From Rhizobium sp. CF080 (GTDB lineage Bacteria > Pseudomonadota > Alphaproteobacteria > Rhizobiales > Rhizobiaceae), in the NCBI RefSeq assembly GCF_000282095.2, contig NZ_AKKC02000004.1, positions 1,821,019 through 1,885,018 of the forward strand: a stretch of 64,000 nucleotides of DNA. Direction: 5' to 3'. This document shows positions 1-8,586 of this stretch, piece after piece. Every line of letters starts with the position of its first letter. The stretch's first letter is position 1. Below the pieces are notes generated by a model that saw only the letters and a program-made list of their open reading frames with translations, ran no database searches and was not told the DNA's origin. A program made the translations under genes and the position numbers.

Positions 1-489
1 GGGCAACTTCACTTTTGTCAGCGCTTCCAGGAAATTGCCCTTGTTCATCCCCAGCCGCTTGCCGTCCAGCTCGGAAAGCTTGGTCACACCGGCATCCTTG
101 GAGACCAGGAAACCGAAGTTTTCGCGAAGATACGAATTGCTGAATTCAATCTGCTGGGCGCGTTCGGGACTGTAGGAAATCAGCGCGGCGAGCATATCGA
201 CGCGGCCCTGCATCAGCTCCGGAATTCGCGCCTCCGAAGACGTGACCTTTAGCTCTGCCTTGACGCCCAGGCTTTCGGCCACCATGCGGCAGAGATCCAC
301 CTCGTAGCCTTCGACCTCCTTGGTCTGCGCATTGATGTAACCGTAAGGCTGGCTCGTTCCAAGAACGCCGCAGATCAGGCTGCCGCGCGCCTTGATGTCG
401 TCGAGCGTGGTCGCGGAACTGGAATGAGCAGCGCCTCCAGCTGCAAAGACCGTGGCGATCGCCAATACCAGATGCTTGAATTTTAACAT
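1..489 (-). CDS. amino-acid ABC transporter substrate-binding protein, family 3 (partial)
   Basis: Only the first 163 codons are present; the rest lies beyond the left edge. The ATG at 489 is followed by a hydrophobic signal peptide rich in Ala (LVLAIATVFAAGGAA), then a family-3 periplasmic binding-protein fold: an L-I-C-G-V strand, the YGYINA...VEGYEVDLCR segment and ARIPELMQGRVD. Proteins of this family bind polar amino acids or small amines in the periplasm and hand them to a HisM/GlnP-type permease. It lies downstream of the dioxygenase in the same direction, and the matching two permeases and ATPase are at 6087-8193, so it probably serves them. A separate promoter in 490-679 is possible. 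Ligand unknown. Confidence 0.88.
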   Translation of the reverse strand, partial: MLKFKHLVLAIATVFAAGGAAHSSSATTLDDIKARGSLICGVLGTSQPYGYINAQTKEVEGYEVDLCRMVAESLGVKAELKVTSSEARIPELMQGRVDMLAALISYSPERAQQIEFSNSYLRENFGFLVSKDAGVTKLSELDGKRLGMNKGNFLEALTKVKLP

Positions 490-662
490 GCCTCTCTCCC
501 TCAACTACCGGCTGACCTTGCGCAGCTGAGCCTACGGGCTCAGCCTTTCGCTTGAAAATACTGCAAAAACAACTTCCTCCTCCAGGAAATTATTCACCGT
601 GAAACTACAGCAATATCATCACATTTTCCAGAACAATATCGTGATCAGGAGAAAATACTTAT

Positions 663-677
663 GAAACAAATGAAACA
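663..677. promoter_or_regulatory. putative operator, GAAACAAATGAAACA
   Basis: This 15-base word lies in the 190-base gap between the binding-protein start (489) and the dioxygenase stop (680). It contains two GAAACA units nine bases apart. The identical 15-mer recurs at 24645-24659, upstream of the CapA-like gene, in the same orientation relative to the downstream minus-strand gene. I infer a regulator-binding site; the regulator is not known. The rest of the gap is AT-rich and holds no gene. Confidence 0.4.
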
Positions 678-679
678 AT

Positions 680-1564
680 CTAAGAGTTCGCGCGAGCGAG
701 GACGAAATCGAACTCGACGTCCCAAAACCAGCTCTTGAACCCCAGCTGCGCGGCCTGCGCCGGGTCCTCGTTGCGCTTGAAATTCGCAAGCAGGCTTTCC
801 TTGACGCCGAAGACGGCGTCGGACTCGATATATGGATCGTCCGGATCGAATATGTGCGTAGTCAGGCTTTGGAACCCGTCCGCCTTGATAATGAAATGGA
901 GATGGGCCGGCCGGTATGGATGGCGGCCTAGCCGCTTCAGGAGCTTGCCGACGGTTCCGTCGTCCGGAATCGGATAATATTTGGGCTTCACGGCGAGAAA
1001 CCGGTACCGTCCATCCTCGCCTGTGCGAAACATGCCGCGCAGGTTGAATTCCGGCTGCAGGCCTTGCTGCTGGACGTCATAGAAGCCCTCGTCATTAGCT
1101 TGCCAGACATCGAGCAGGGCGTTGGCAACAGGATTTCCGGCCGTATCGCGAATCTGGCCATGGATGAGCATATCCTCGCCCTTCTGGTCGAGACAGATAT
1201 TGGCGCCCATCGGTCGTTCCGGAACCTCCGCCACATGGAATGGGCCGAGGACGGTGCTTTCCGACGCGCCGGAGGGCTTGCGGTTGTTGATCGCATCAAC
1301 CAGCATGGAAACCCCGAGCACATCGGAAAGCAGAATAAACTCCTGTCGCCATTCGTTGCAGAGCTGCCCTGTCTGAGTCAGGAACTGGATCGCCTCGAAC
1401 CACTCCGCCTGGCTGGGCTCGATTTCCTTGACCATTTCATGCAGCTTGCGAGTAATGACCTCGAGGATGAACTTGAGACGCTGATCGGCCGTTTCCGCAT
1501 TGCGGGCAATGACAACCTCGACGGAGTTTTCTTCCGTGAAATAGCCTTTTCCAATCGACTGCAT
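680..1564 (-). CDS. hydroxyquinol 1,2-dioxygenase (intradiol ring-cleavage dioxygenase)
   Basis: A 294-residue cytoplasmic non-haem Fe(III) enzyme expected to cleave hydroxyquinol (1,2,4-benzenetriol) to maleylacetate. The N-terminal helical dimerisation domain (about 1-105) is followed by the catalytic beta sandwich beginning VLGPFH. The four iron ligands of the family are in place: Tyr162 (GFYDVQ), Tyr196 or Tyr197 (KPKYYPIPDDG), His221 and His223 (RPAHLHF). This spacing and the PIPDDGTVG segment resemble hydroxyquinol rather than catechol or chlorocatechol enzymes. The ATG is preceded by GAGGAGGAACAC. It lies 23 bases after maleylacetate reductase, which takes the ring-cleavage product, so the pair forms the lower resorcinol/hydroxyquinol pathway. 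No hydroxylase that would make hydroxyquinol is visible here. Confidence 0.93.
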   Translation of the reverse strand: MQSIGKGYFTEENSVEVVIARNAETADQRLKFILEVITRKLHEMVKEIEPSQAEWFEAIQFLTQTGQLCNEWRQEFILLSDVLGVSMLVDAINNRKPSGASESTVLGPFHVAEVPERPMGANICLDQKGEDMLIHGQIRDTAGNPVANALLDVWQANDEGFYDVQQQGLQPEFNLRGMFRTGEDGRYRFLAVKPKYYPIPDDGTVGKLLKRLGRHPYRPAHLHFIIKADGFQSLTTHIFDPDDPYIESDAVFGVKESLLANFKRNEDPAQAAQLGFKSWFWDVEFDFVLARANS

Positions 1565-1587
1565 GTGTTCCTCCTCGAGTCTTCCGT

Positions 1588-2649
1588 TCAGCCTTCCGGC
1601 GTCAGGCCGGCCCAGGCTCGCCGCAGCATCGCCCGAATGGCCTGGCGATCGAGAGGCCGCGGATTTGCATAGGGATTTTGCGTCGCCAGCTCGGCAGCGC
1701 GGTCGAGATCACCCTCGGTCAGTCCGAGATCTCTGAGCGCGATGGGCGCGCCGAGGCCGCGTGAAAAATCCTGAAGCCCGCGCCCCAGCGGTTTGCCGAA
1801 AATCGCCGCAGCAGGCGCCAGCAGTTCGGGCACCACGGCAGCATTGAAGCCGATCGTATGCGGCAGCATGACTGAATGGGTTTCCGCATGGGGCAAGTTG
1901 AAGCTGCCACCGAGCGTGTGGCAGATCTTGTGATGGAGCGACATTCCAACCTGCCCGAGCACGCTGCCGCACAGCCAGGCGCCGCAGAGCGCTATCGTTC
2001 GCGCGGCGCGATCGGCGGGATCGGCGACGATCTTCGGAAGCGCCTCGGCGAATTTGCGCATGCCTTCGACGGCAATGATCGAGGACACCGGGTTGCGGTC
2101 CGGGGCATAAAGCCCCTCCGCCGCGTGGGCGATGGCGTTCAGCCCGCTCGTCACGCTGACGGAGACGGGCAGGCCCAGCGTCAACTCGGGATCGTAGATG
2201 ACGACTTCCGGCAACACCTTGTCGCTGCGCAACGTGGTCTTCAGCCCGTTCTCCGTCTGGCCGAGCATGGACGTCACTTCCGAGCCGGCATAGGTCGTCG
2301 GAATAACGATCTGCAGCAGGTCGGTGCGATAGGCGATCGCTTTGCCGAGCCCGATAGTCGAGCCGCCGCCATAGGCAACGAGGCAATCGGCGCCAATCTG
2401 CCTGGCATAATGCAGGGCGGCCTCCGTCACCGGCACGGGCGTGTGCATGACGGCGCCGGAAAACTGGCCAGCCGCAAATCCACCCAGCCGATCTGTAAAC
2501 AGGCCCGCCCGGATTTTCTGACCGGCGGTGGAAAGCACCAGCGCCCGACGGCAGCCGAGCTTCACCATGCAATCCGACAGTTTCTCGCTGGAGTGGCTGC
2601 CGAAGATGATTTCCGCCGGACTGCTGCGATAGACGAAATCCATGGCCAC
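1588..2649 (-). CDS. maleylacetate reductase
   Basis: A 353-residue iron-alcohol-dehydrogenase-fold enzyme that reduces maleylacetate to 3-oxoadipate with NAD(P)H, feeding the beta-ketoadipate pathway. The nucleotide-binding loop is GGGSTIGLGKAIA near residue 95. The all-helical C-terminal half carries SLHHKICHTLGG and LPHAETHSVMLPH, the histidine-rich segments typical of maleylacetate reductases, and the length fits the family (350-360). It is co-directional with and adjacent to hydroxyquinol dioxygenase, and lies 12 bases after the LacI regulator gene. Other members of the fold are alcohol dehydrogenases, but the neighbour makes maleylacetate reductase much the best reading. Confidence 0.92.
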   Translation of the reverse strand: MAMDFVYRSSPAEIIFGSHSSEKLSDCMVKLGCRRALVLSTAGQKIRAGLFTDRLGGFAAGQFSGAVMHTPVPVTEAALHYARQIGADCLVAYGGGSTIGLGKAIAYRTDLLQIVIPTTYAGSEVTSMLGQTENGLKTTLRSDKVLPEVVIYDPELTLGLPVSVSVTSGLNAIAHAAEGLYAPDRNPVSSIIAVEGMRKFAEALPKIVADPADRAARTIALCGAWLCGSVLGQVGMSLHHKICHTLGGSFNLPHAETHSVMLPHTIGFNAAVVPELLAPAAAIFGKPLGRGLQDFSRGLGAPIALRDLGLTEGDLDRAAELATQNPYANPRPLDRQAIRAMLRRAWAGLTPEG

Positions 2650-2661
2650 CTCTCTCGATCG

Positions 2662-3735
2662 TCAGGGTTGGAATGGAGGCGCGCAGGACTGCCGAAGGAT
2701 AATTTCCGTCGGCAGGACAATCGAGCGCGGCGGCGAATCTGTCTTGCCCTCCATGCGCCCGATGAGAATGTCGACGGCCTGGCGGCCAAGCTCGCGGCGA
2801 TCCCACTGGACGCAGGTCATCGGAGGACGGACGATGCGCGCCGTGTCCGTATCGCCGAAACAGAAAACGGAAACGTCCTTCGGTATGCTCAATCCCAGAA
2901 TGTCGATGCCGCGCAACGTGCCGGTAAGAGCTTGGCTGCCAAGGGTCATGATCGCCGTCGGCCGGGTTGCCGACTGAAGCAGCTGCCGTGTTTCGGCGCA
3001 GGCGGCGTCGGCGGTGATGCAACCCGCCCGGATGAGTTCTTCGTCGAAGGGAAGCCCGGCCTCCCGGTGAGCTTGTGCAAAACCGGCGATCCGCTCGACG
3101 CCCGGCCGGACGATCCTGTCGGCGGTGATCATGGCGATCCGCTTATGACCAAGGCTGATCAGGTAGCGACAGGCGCCCAGCGCCCCTTCCCGGTGATCGA
3201 CAAGGACGCTGTCCACGCCTTCCGGCGGCTCGCGATCAAGGATGACGGAAGGCACCTTCGCCTTTCTCAATGCCTGCTTCAGGCGTGGCTGGCGCTCCGT
3301 GCCGATCGACATGATCGCACCGGTGAGCACGCCTTCCGACAAGAGGGTGAGCAATTCCTGCTCGCGCCGTTCGTCGTTCTGGGTATTGGCGACCACCAGC
3401 GTATAGCCAAGCTGCGCCAGCCGCTCCTCCACGGCGCTCACCACCTGTCCGTAAAGCAGGTTGGAGAGATCCGTCACGAACAGGCCGACGAGCCGGACAG
3501 CCGGCGACTTCGCCGCAACAATTCCCTTGCCTTTCGGCCGATATCCAAGACTTTGCGCGGCGGCGAGCACCCGCTCGCTGAGCTCGCTGCTGACAGGCAC
3601 GTTGCCGAGCACCACACGCGACACAGTGCCGATAGAGACGTTCGCAGCTGCTGCGACTTCGCGGATCGTTGCGCGCCGTTCGCCATTGCCCGGCTCTTCC
3701 GGACCGGATTTCCCCATCGGTTTGCGTCCCGCCAT
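2662..3735 (-). CDS. LacI-family transcriptional regulator
   Basis: A 357-residue regulator. After a short polar N-terminal tail, residues about 22-70 form the LacI helix-turn-helix and hinge helix (ATIREVAAAANVSIGTVSRV, then LAAAQSLGYRP). The rest is a periplasmic-binding-protein-like sensor (VGLFVTDLSNLLYGQVV; GHKRIAMITADR; VSVFCFGDTD). The ATG at 3735 has a good site, AAGGAG, nine bases upstream. The gene is embedded in the operon between the molybdoenzyme (2-base gap) and maleylacetate reductase, so it probably regulates this unit. The effector could be a pathway intermediate or the imported solute; nothing in the sequence decides. Confidence 0.92.
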   Translation of the reverse strand: MAGRKPMGKSGPEEPGNGERRATIREVAAAANVSIGTVSRVVLGNVPVSSELSERVLAAAQSLGYRPKGKGIVAAKSPAVRLVGLFVTDLSNLLYGQVVSAVEERLAQLGYTLVVANTQNDERREQELLTLLSEGVLTGAIMSIGTERQPRLKQALRKAKVPSVILDREPPEGVDSVLVDHREGALGACRYLISLGHKRIAMITADRIVRPGVERIAGFAQAHREAGLPFDEELIRAGCITADAACAETRQLLQSATRPTAIMTLGSQALTGTLRGIDILGLSIPKDVSVFCFGDTDTARIVRPPMTCVQWDRRELGRQAVDILIGRMEGKTDSPPRSIVLPTEIILRQSCAPPFQP

Positions 3736-3737
3736 CG

Positions 3738-6077
3738 TCAGCTTCTCCTTGCAGCAGGTAATGCCTCGACCACGGGCATATCATAGGCTGTGATGGATGG
3801 AAGCGGCCGGACGTCGTAACGCTCCATTTCGACCAGGCACAACTGGCCAGTAGAGCCTTGGGCAAAGCGAGAGGTTCCCGCGTCGCGGGTCACGGCATTC
3901 GGATTGCCGTGAGCGCAGAACACGCTTCCGTCCGCCGTCTCCACGGGATTGAACCAGGCGCCGGTTGCGATCTGCACCACGCCTTCGCGGATGTCGCCAG
4001 AGACAACGGCGCTGGCGAGGAATGCGCCCCGGTCGTTGAAGACGCGCACGATGTCGCCATCGGCGATGCCGCGCATTCCGGCATCGGCCGGATTAATCAT
4101 CATCGGCTCGCGGCCGTCGCGCTTGGATGACTGGCTGAGTGTTCCGAAATCAAGCTGGCTGTGCAGCCGGACGGCTGGTTGGTTGGCGACCAGCTGCAGG
4201 GCGAAACGGGCCATGCGCGGGGAACCGGCACCCTCGACCGGCGGTATCCAGGCCGGATGCTCCGGGCAATCGGAATAGCCGAAGCTGGCGATCGTCGGGG
4301 AGCTTATCTCGATCCGGCCGCTCGCCGTCGGCAAGGGATGGTCTTCCGGATTGTCGCGAAAACGCCGGAGCAGGCCACCGTCGAACTTGGCGAACGGCAG
4401 CTTGGCCTGCCCTTCGCGCCAGAAGGTGTCGAAGTCCGGGAGCGACCAGTTCGCCGCCTCGCATTTGCGCGCCGTTGCCGCATAGAGGGCACGCAGCCAC
4501 TCCTCCTCCGAGCGTCCCTCGGTAAATGCCTCGCCAACCCCGAGAGCGGCCGCAAGCATGCTGAAAATCGTATAATCGTCCCGAGCCTCGGCAAAAGGCG
4601 GCACAAGCCTGTGCATGGCGATGATGCGCTCGTCGCTGCGCGAGGAAGCGATATCGTTGCGTTCCAGCGTCATGGTCGCCGGGAGCACGATGTCGGCGTG
4701 CTTGGCGCTGGCCGTCCAGACACTTTCATGGACGACGATCGTATCGGGCCGCCCGAAGGCCTGCCGCAGGCGTCCGAGATCCTGATGATGGTGGAAGGGA
4801 TTTCCTCCGGCCCAGTAGACGAGCCGAATATCCGGAAAGGTCAGGGTTTCACCGTTATAGTCCTGCGTGCCGCCGGGATTGAGCAGCATCTCGGATATCG
4901 ACGCACAGGGAATGAAATCACGGACCGGATTTCTCCCCTGATCGAGCGCGACGGCGCTGACGGCGACCCGACGCGTTCCGCTATCGGCCATGGAGCCGAG
5001 GCCGTAGCAGAAACCGCCGCCGGGCAGGCCGATCTGCCCTGTCATCGCGGCGAGCACGATCGCCATCCAGATCGGCTGCTCGCCATGTTCGGCGCGCTGC
5101 ACGGACTGGCTTACGGCGATCACCGTCCGACGTCCGGCAATCTTCCGGGCAACGGCGAGAATATCCTCTTCCGGAATTCCGCAGATGCCGGATGCCCATC
5201 GCGCATTCTTCGGCTGGTTGTCCTCGCGACCGAGCAGATAATCCTCGAAAGTGCCGAAGCCGATGCAGCAGCGGTCCAGGAATGCCCGGTCATGGGTGCC
5301 GTCCATAACCATGGTGTGTGCGATGGCGAGCAGGACGGCAACATCCGTACCGGGACGGATCGCGTGCCACTGCGCTCCGATCGCCGGATCGAAATCGGCC
5401 TTCAGTGGACTGAAGAGGTGGAAGCTGCAGCCCCGGCTCTGCATCGCGGCAAGATAGCCCGGAACCAGGTGGCGACTGGTGCCACCCCCGGTGACGGAGC
5501 CATTCTTTGCAGCCATGCCACCGAAGGAGAGGACGAGATCCGTGTGCTCCGCCATTTCCTCGAAACGCACTGAATTCAGGTAGGACTCGTCATAACCAGC
5601 AAAGACGCGAGGCAGGATGACCATCGCCGCGCCGGCGCTGTAATTGTTGACCGAGCGTACATAGCCGCCAAGACAATTGAGAAAGCGATGGACCTGGCTC
5701 TGGGCGTGGTGGAACCGTCCGGCGCTCGACCAGCCATAGGAGCCTCCGTAGACGGCGCGCGGACCGTAATCCGAGTAGACGCGCCTAAACTCACCCGCCA
5801 GCAGCGGCACCACTTCGTCCCATTCCATGGCAACGTAAGTGTCGCTGCCCCGCCGATCGGTCGGGCCGGGACCGTTCTCCAGCCAGCCGCGGCGCACCAT
5901 CGGGCGGGCAATGCGGGATTTATGCCGAGCCGCCGTTTCGAGATTGCCAAGGATGGCTGACGGCGATGGATCATCCGCAAACGCGCGGACTTCCAGCCCA
6001 TCGTCGCGCCAGCGCCCGTGGAAGGCGCCCCAGTGCGAGGAATGCGTCAGAAAGCCGTCGTCGGGTGTTTCGTTCAA
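3738..6077 (-). CDS. molybdopterin-dependent oxidoreductase, biotin-sulfoxide/DMSO/TMAO reductase type
   Basis: A 779-residue bis-molybdopterin-guanine-dinucleotide enzyme of the DMSO-reductase superfamily. There is no N-terminal CxxCxxxC motif, so no 4Fe-4S cluster, and no Tat signal, which points to a cytoplasmic BisC-like enzyme. The Mo ligand is the serine of GGSYGWSSAGRFHHAQ (about Ser118), as in biotin-sulfoxide, DMSO and TMAO reductases. Further family segments are YWAGGNPFHHHQD, VLPATMTLERND and the C-terminal molydopterin-dinucleotide domain (MINPADAGMRGIADGDIVRV). The frame begins with TTG at 6077, preceded by AGGGTC; no in-frame ATG lies nearby. It sits 9 bases from the ABC ATPase. 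Physiological substrate (an S- or N-oxide, or a reductive ring step) is unknown. Confidence 0.9.
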   Translation of the reverse strand: MNETPDDGFLTHSSHWGAFHGRWRDDGLEVRAFADDPSPSAILGNLETAARHKSRIARPMVRRGWLENGPGPTDRRGSDTYVAMEWDEVVPLLAGEFRRVYSDYGPRAVYGGSYGWSSAGRFHHAQSQVHRFLNCLGGYVRSVNNYSAGAAMVILPRVFAGYDESYLNSVRFEEMAEHTDLVLSFGGMAAKNGSVTGGGTSRHLVPGYLAAMQSRGCSFHLFSPLKADFDPAIGAQWHAIRPGTDVAVLLAIAHTMVMDGTHDRAFLDRCCIGFGTFEDYLLGREDNQPKNARWASGICGIPEEDILAVARKIAGRRTVIAVSQSVQRAEHGEQPIWMAIVLAAMTGQIGLPGGGFCYGLGSMADSGTRRVAVSAVALDQGRNPVRDFIPCASISEMLLNPGGTQDYNGETLTFPDIRLVYWAGGNPFHHHQDLGRLRQAFGRPDTIVVHESVWTASAKHADIVLPATMTLERNDIASSRSDERIIAMHRLVPPFAEARDDYTIFSMLAAALGVGEAFTEGRSEEEWLRALYAATARKCEAANWSLPDFDTFWREGQAKLPFAKFDGGLLRRFRDNPEDHPLPTASGRIEISSPTIASFGYSDCPEHPAWIPPVEGAGSPRMARFALQLVANQPAVRLHSQLDFGTLSQSSKRDGREPMMINPADAGMRGIADGDIVRVFNDRGAFLASAVVSGDIREGVVQIATGAWFNPVETADGSVFCAHGNPNAVTRDAGTSRFAQGSTGQLCLVEMERYDVRPLPSITAYDMPVVEALPAARRS

Positions 6078-6086
6078 AGCATGACC

Positions 6087-6809
6087 CTAGTTGATCGAAC
6101 TCAGGAAGCGCTGGACGCGCTCGTTCGGATGCGAATTGAAGAATGCGGCCTTGTCCGTATCGACGATGATTTTTCCCTTTTCCATCAGCCAGACGCGATC
6201 GGCGGCTTCGCGCGCGAAGCGCATTTCGTGGGTAACGCACATCATCGTCATGCCCGTCGCTGCCAGTTCGCGCATCAGCGCCAGCACTTCGCCGATCATC
6301 TCCGCGTCGAGCGCGCTCGTCGGCTCGTCGAACAGCATGATCTCGGGCTGGAACGCGAGCGAGCGGACAATCGCGACGCGTTGCTGCTCGCCGCCGGACA
6401 ACTGCGCCGGATAGTTGCTGGCGCGCCGGGTAAGGTTCACTCGCTCCAGAAGGGCCATAGCGCGTTTGGTGGCCTCGTCGCGTGGCATTTTCAGGATCTT
6501 GGTGAGGCCGATGACGATATTGTCGAGCGCAGTCAGGTGCGGGAAGAGATTGTATTGCTGGAACACGAAGCCGATCTTCTGCCGCAGCTTGTTGATATCG
6601 ACGCCACGGCTGTTGACGTCCACGCCGGCGATTTCGATACGGCCCGTGGTGATCGGCTCCAACCGGTTGAGGGTCCGCAGAAGCGTCGACTTGCCCGAGC
6701 CGGACGGCCCGCACAACACGACGACCTCGCCTTTCTCGACGCGGGCGTTGATATCCGACAGGGCCCGGAAAGCGCCGAAATCCTTGTTGAGCGACTGGAT
6801 GCTGATCAT
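6087..6809 (-). CDS. amino-acid ABC transporter ATP-binding protein
   Basis: A 240-residue GlnQ/HisP-type ATPase that powers the adjoining permeases. Walker A is GPSGSGKST (34-42), followed by a Q-loop (FVFQQYNLFPHLT), the LSGGEQQRVAI signature and Walker B IMLFDEPTSALD; the switch His is in CVTHEMRFA. The frame stays open far upstream inside the permease gene, but the ATG at 6809 matches the family's N-terminus (MISIQSLNKDFG) and overlaps the permease stop by four bases (ATGA), as expected for translational coupling. It most likely works with the permeases at 6806-8193 and the binding protein at 1-489. Confidence 0.95.
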   Translation of the reverse strand: MISIQSLNKDFGAFRALSDINARVEKGEVVVLCGPSGSGKSTLLRTLNRLEPITTGRIEIAGVDVNSRGVDINKLRQKIGFVFQQYNLFPHLTALDNIVIGLTKILKMPRDEATKRAMALLERVNLTRRASNYPAQLSGGEQQRVAIVRSLAFQPEIMLFDEPTSALDAEMIGEVLALMRELAATGMTMMCVTHEMRFAREAADRVWLMEKGKIIVDTDKAAFFNSHPNERVQRFLSSIN

Positions 6810-7498
6810 CGGACGGCGCTCCGGTTTCGGGCGATGCGCCTGTCGAGTAACCCGGCGATCTGGGTTAGGCTGAAGCAGAGTACGAAATAGAGCGCGGCGA
6901 GGACCATGTAGACCTCCATCGGACGCGTCATCAGGATGCCGTTCACCTGGCTTGCCGAATAAGTCACCTCGCCCAGCGCGATCACGTAGGCGAGCGAGGT
7001 TTCCTTGATGACGGACGTGAACTGGTTGAGGATGCCGGGAATGACATTGTAGAGCGCCTGCGGCAGGATGATTTTCCAGATGATCATCCACCGCTTCAGG
7101 CCAAGCGCCAGTGCCGCTTCGGTCTGCCCCTTGTGAAGCGCCTCGATCCCGCCCCGGATGACTTCCGAAAGATAGGCCGTCTGGAAGAACACGATGGCAA
7201 TCACCAAAGTCGTGAACGGCGACAAGGGAAAGCCGAGAAGCTGCGGCAGGAAGAAATAGATCCACAGGAGCAGCATCAAAAGCGGGCAGCCGCGGATCAG
7301 TGTCGTATAGGCCTCGCATGCCCTGCGGACCCAGACCGACTTCGAACCGCGCAGCAGCGCTACGCCGATTGCGAAGGGAAACGTGATGGCAAGCGAGACG
7401 ACGGCGATGATGAGGGTCATGGCCAGCCCGCCGATCGGACCGCGAGGATAGGTTCCGAGCAGGAAAAATTCCCAGTTTTCAGAAAACACCTGCCACAT
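6806..7498 (-). CDS. amino-acid ABC transporter permease
   Basis: A 230-residue HisM/GlnP-type inner-membrane permease with about five hydrophobic segments (LAMTLIIAVVSLAITF near residue 25 is the first). The EAA loop that docks the ATPase reads EAALALGLKRWMIIWKIILPQA. The ATG at 7498 shares one base with the stop of the upstream permease (TGATG), which favours it over a longer start 48 bases upstream. It forms a heterodimer with the next protein. Confidence 0.94.
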   Translation of the reverse strand: MWQVFSENWEFFLLGTYPRGPIGGLAMTLIIAVVSLAITFPFAIGVALLRGSKSVWVRRACEAYTTLIRGCPLLMLLLWIYFFLPQLLGFPLSPFTTLVIAIVFFQTAYLSEVIRGGIEALHKGQTEAALALGLKRWMIIWKIILPQALYNVIPGILNQFTSVIKETSLAYVIALGEVTYSASQVNGILMTRPMEVYMVLAALYFVLCFSLTQIAGLLDRRIARNRSAVR

Positions 7499-8193
7499 CA
7501 GCGCGTCCTCGAAGCGTTGTTGCGGGAAAGCCGAGAACCGAGCCAAATCAATGGCATGGTTCCAGCCAGATAGGCGACTGTGATGACTGAGAAGGACTCG
7601 AAAATCCGATAGGTTTCGTTCTCGATCAACCTCGCCTGATAGGTGAGTTCCGCCACGCCGATGACGGCGGCAAGGCTGGTCGCCTTGAACAGCAGCAGGG
7701 TCTGATTGACGAGAGGCGGCAGCGAATTGCGCATCGCCTGCGGCAGAATGATCCAGCGCAGCGAGCCGAGGAAGGTAAAGCCCATCGCCCTGGCTGCCTC
7801 GAACTGCACCTTCGGCAACGTGCGGATACCCGACCGCAGGTCCTCGGAAATATAGGCGGCTTGATAAAGCGCGATCGCAATGACTGCAAAGATCAGCTCG
7901 GAATTATGCGAGTTGATGAAATCGTTCGCGGAATACGGCAGAAGCTGCGGTATGCCGAAATACCACACGAAGAGATGCACGAGCAGCGGTACGTTTCGCT
8001 GATACTCGACATAAGCCCAGACGAGAAGCTCAAGTGGCCGGAACGGGACCATCCGGACGATCGTCAGCAGGATGCCGACAGCCATCGCACCCACCCAACA
8101 CAAAACAAACAGCAGCAGCGTCATCGCCAGGCCGGTGATCAGCAGCCAGCGATAATGCTCCGTAAAGATCGCCGAAAAATCCAGGGCCGGCAT
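7498..8193 (-). CDS. amino-acid ABC transporter permease
   Basis: A 231-residue integral membrane protein, second half of the permease heterodimer. It has the family segment LAMTLLLFVLCWVGAMAVGI, the NVPLLVHLFVWYFG motif and the EAA loop EAARAMGFTFLGSLRWIILPQA. A strong ribosome site (GGGAGGAGAACGC) precedes the ATG at 8193. It is the first transport gene after the NIPSNAP gene, and a perfect inverted repeat at 8217-8240 lies in between. Confidence 0.94.
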   Translation of the reverse strand: MPALDFSAIFTEHYRWLLITGLAMTLLLFVLCWVGAMAVGILLTIVRMVPFRPLELLVWAYVEYQRNVPLLVHLFVWYFGIPQLLPYSANDFINSHNSELIFAVIAIALYQAAYISEDLRSGIRTLPKVQFEAARAMGFTFLGSLRWIILPQAMRNSLPPLVNQTLLLFKATSLAAVIGVAELTYQARLIENETYRIFESFSVITVAYLAGTMPLIWLGSRLSRNNASRTR

Positions 8194-8216
8194 GCGTTCT
8201 CCTCCCGCACGGCATT

Positions 8217-8240
8217 AGGGCGCGTATTACAGCGCGCCCT
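8217..8240 (-). other. intra-operon hairpin
   Basis: AGGGCGCG, eight bases, then CGCGCCCT: a perfect 8-bp stem in the 53-base gap between the NIPSNAP gene and the first permease. No T-run follows on the minus strand, so it is more likely an RNA-processing, stability or partial attenuation element than a full terminator. Confidence 0.5.
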
Positions 8241-8246
8241 CTCCTC

Positions 8247-8573
8247 CTACTGCATCGGCGAGAAGGCCGTCGGCTTCAGGAAGGAATTGACGATCTTGCT
8301 GATCAGCGGACCATTCTTTTCCGATTCCGCGCGTGGAGTCAGCCAGTTCGGATCCTTCATGAAGGTCGCCCATTTCTCTTCCCGCTCAGCCATCGATTCC
8401 CAGGCGAGCATATAGTAGAGCCTCAGATTGCTGTCGCCGATTTCCACCGTCCAGAAACCGACAGGACGGATGCCATGCGATTTCCAGAGCGGTAGCGTCA
8501 CCGTCTCGAAGCGCTTCAGAAGATCCGGGAGCCGGCCTGGGACGGCTGAGTAATCGCGCAATTCGTAAATCAT
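8247..8573 (-). CDS. NIPSNAP-family protein
   Basis: A 108-residue single-domain alpha/beta-barrel protein of the NIPSNAP (dimeric ferredoxin-like) family. The diagnostic beginning MIYELRDYSAVPGRLPDLLKRF is followed by LWKSHGIRPVGFWT and YYMLAWESMAEREEKWATF. The ATG at 8573 is chosen because AGGAGGAGAC precedes it and the protein begins exactly with the family's first strand; a longer start would add 18 unrelated residues. These small proteins are frequent companions of catabolic operons, but the biochemical role is not established. It sits between an isomerase-like gene and the ABC permeases. Confidence 0.88.
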   Translation of the reverse strand: MIYELRDYSAVPGRLPDLLKRFETVTLPLWKSHGIRPVGFWTVEIGDSNLRLYYMLAWESMAEREEKWATFMKDPNWLTPRAESEKNGPLISKIVNSFLKPTAFSPMQ

Positions 8574-8586
8574 GATGTCTCCTCCT

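Noticed and set aside
1709..3022. 437-codon minus-strand frame overlapping two recognised genes
   Set aside because: Low-complexity Arg-rich translation in a different frame from maleylacetate reductase and LacI; shadow frame.
1876..3786. Very long plus-strand open frame opposite maleylacetate reductase and the LacI gene
   Set aside because: Arg/Gly/Asp-rich translation without family motifs; it is the antisense shadow of two well-supported minus-strand genes in GC-rich DNA.
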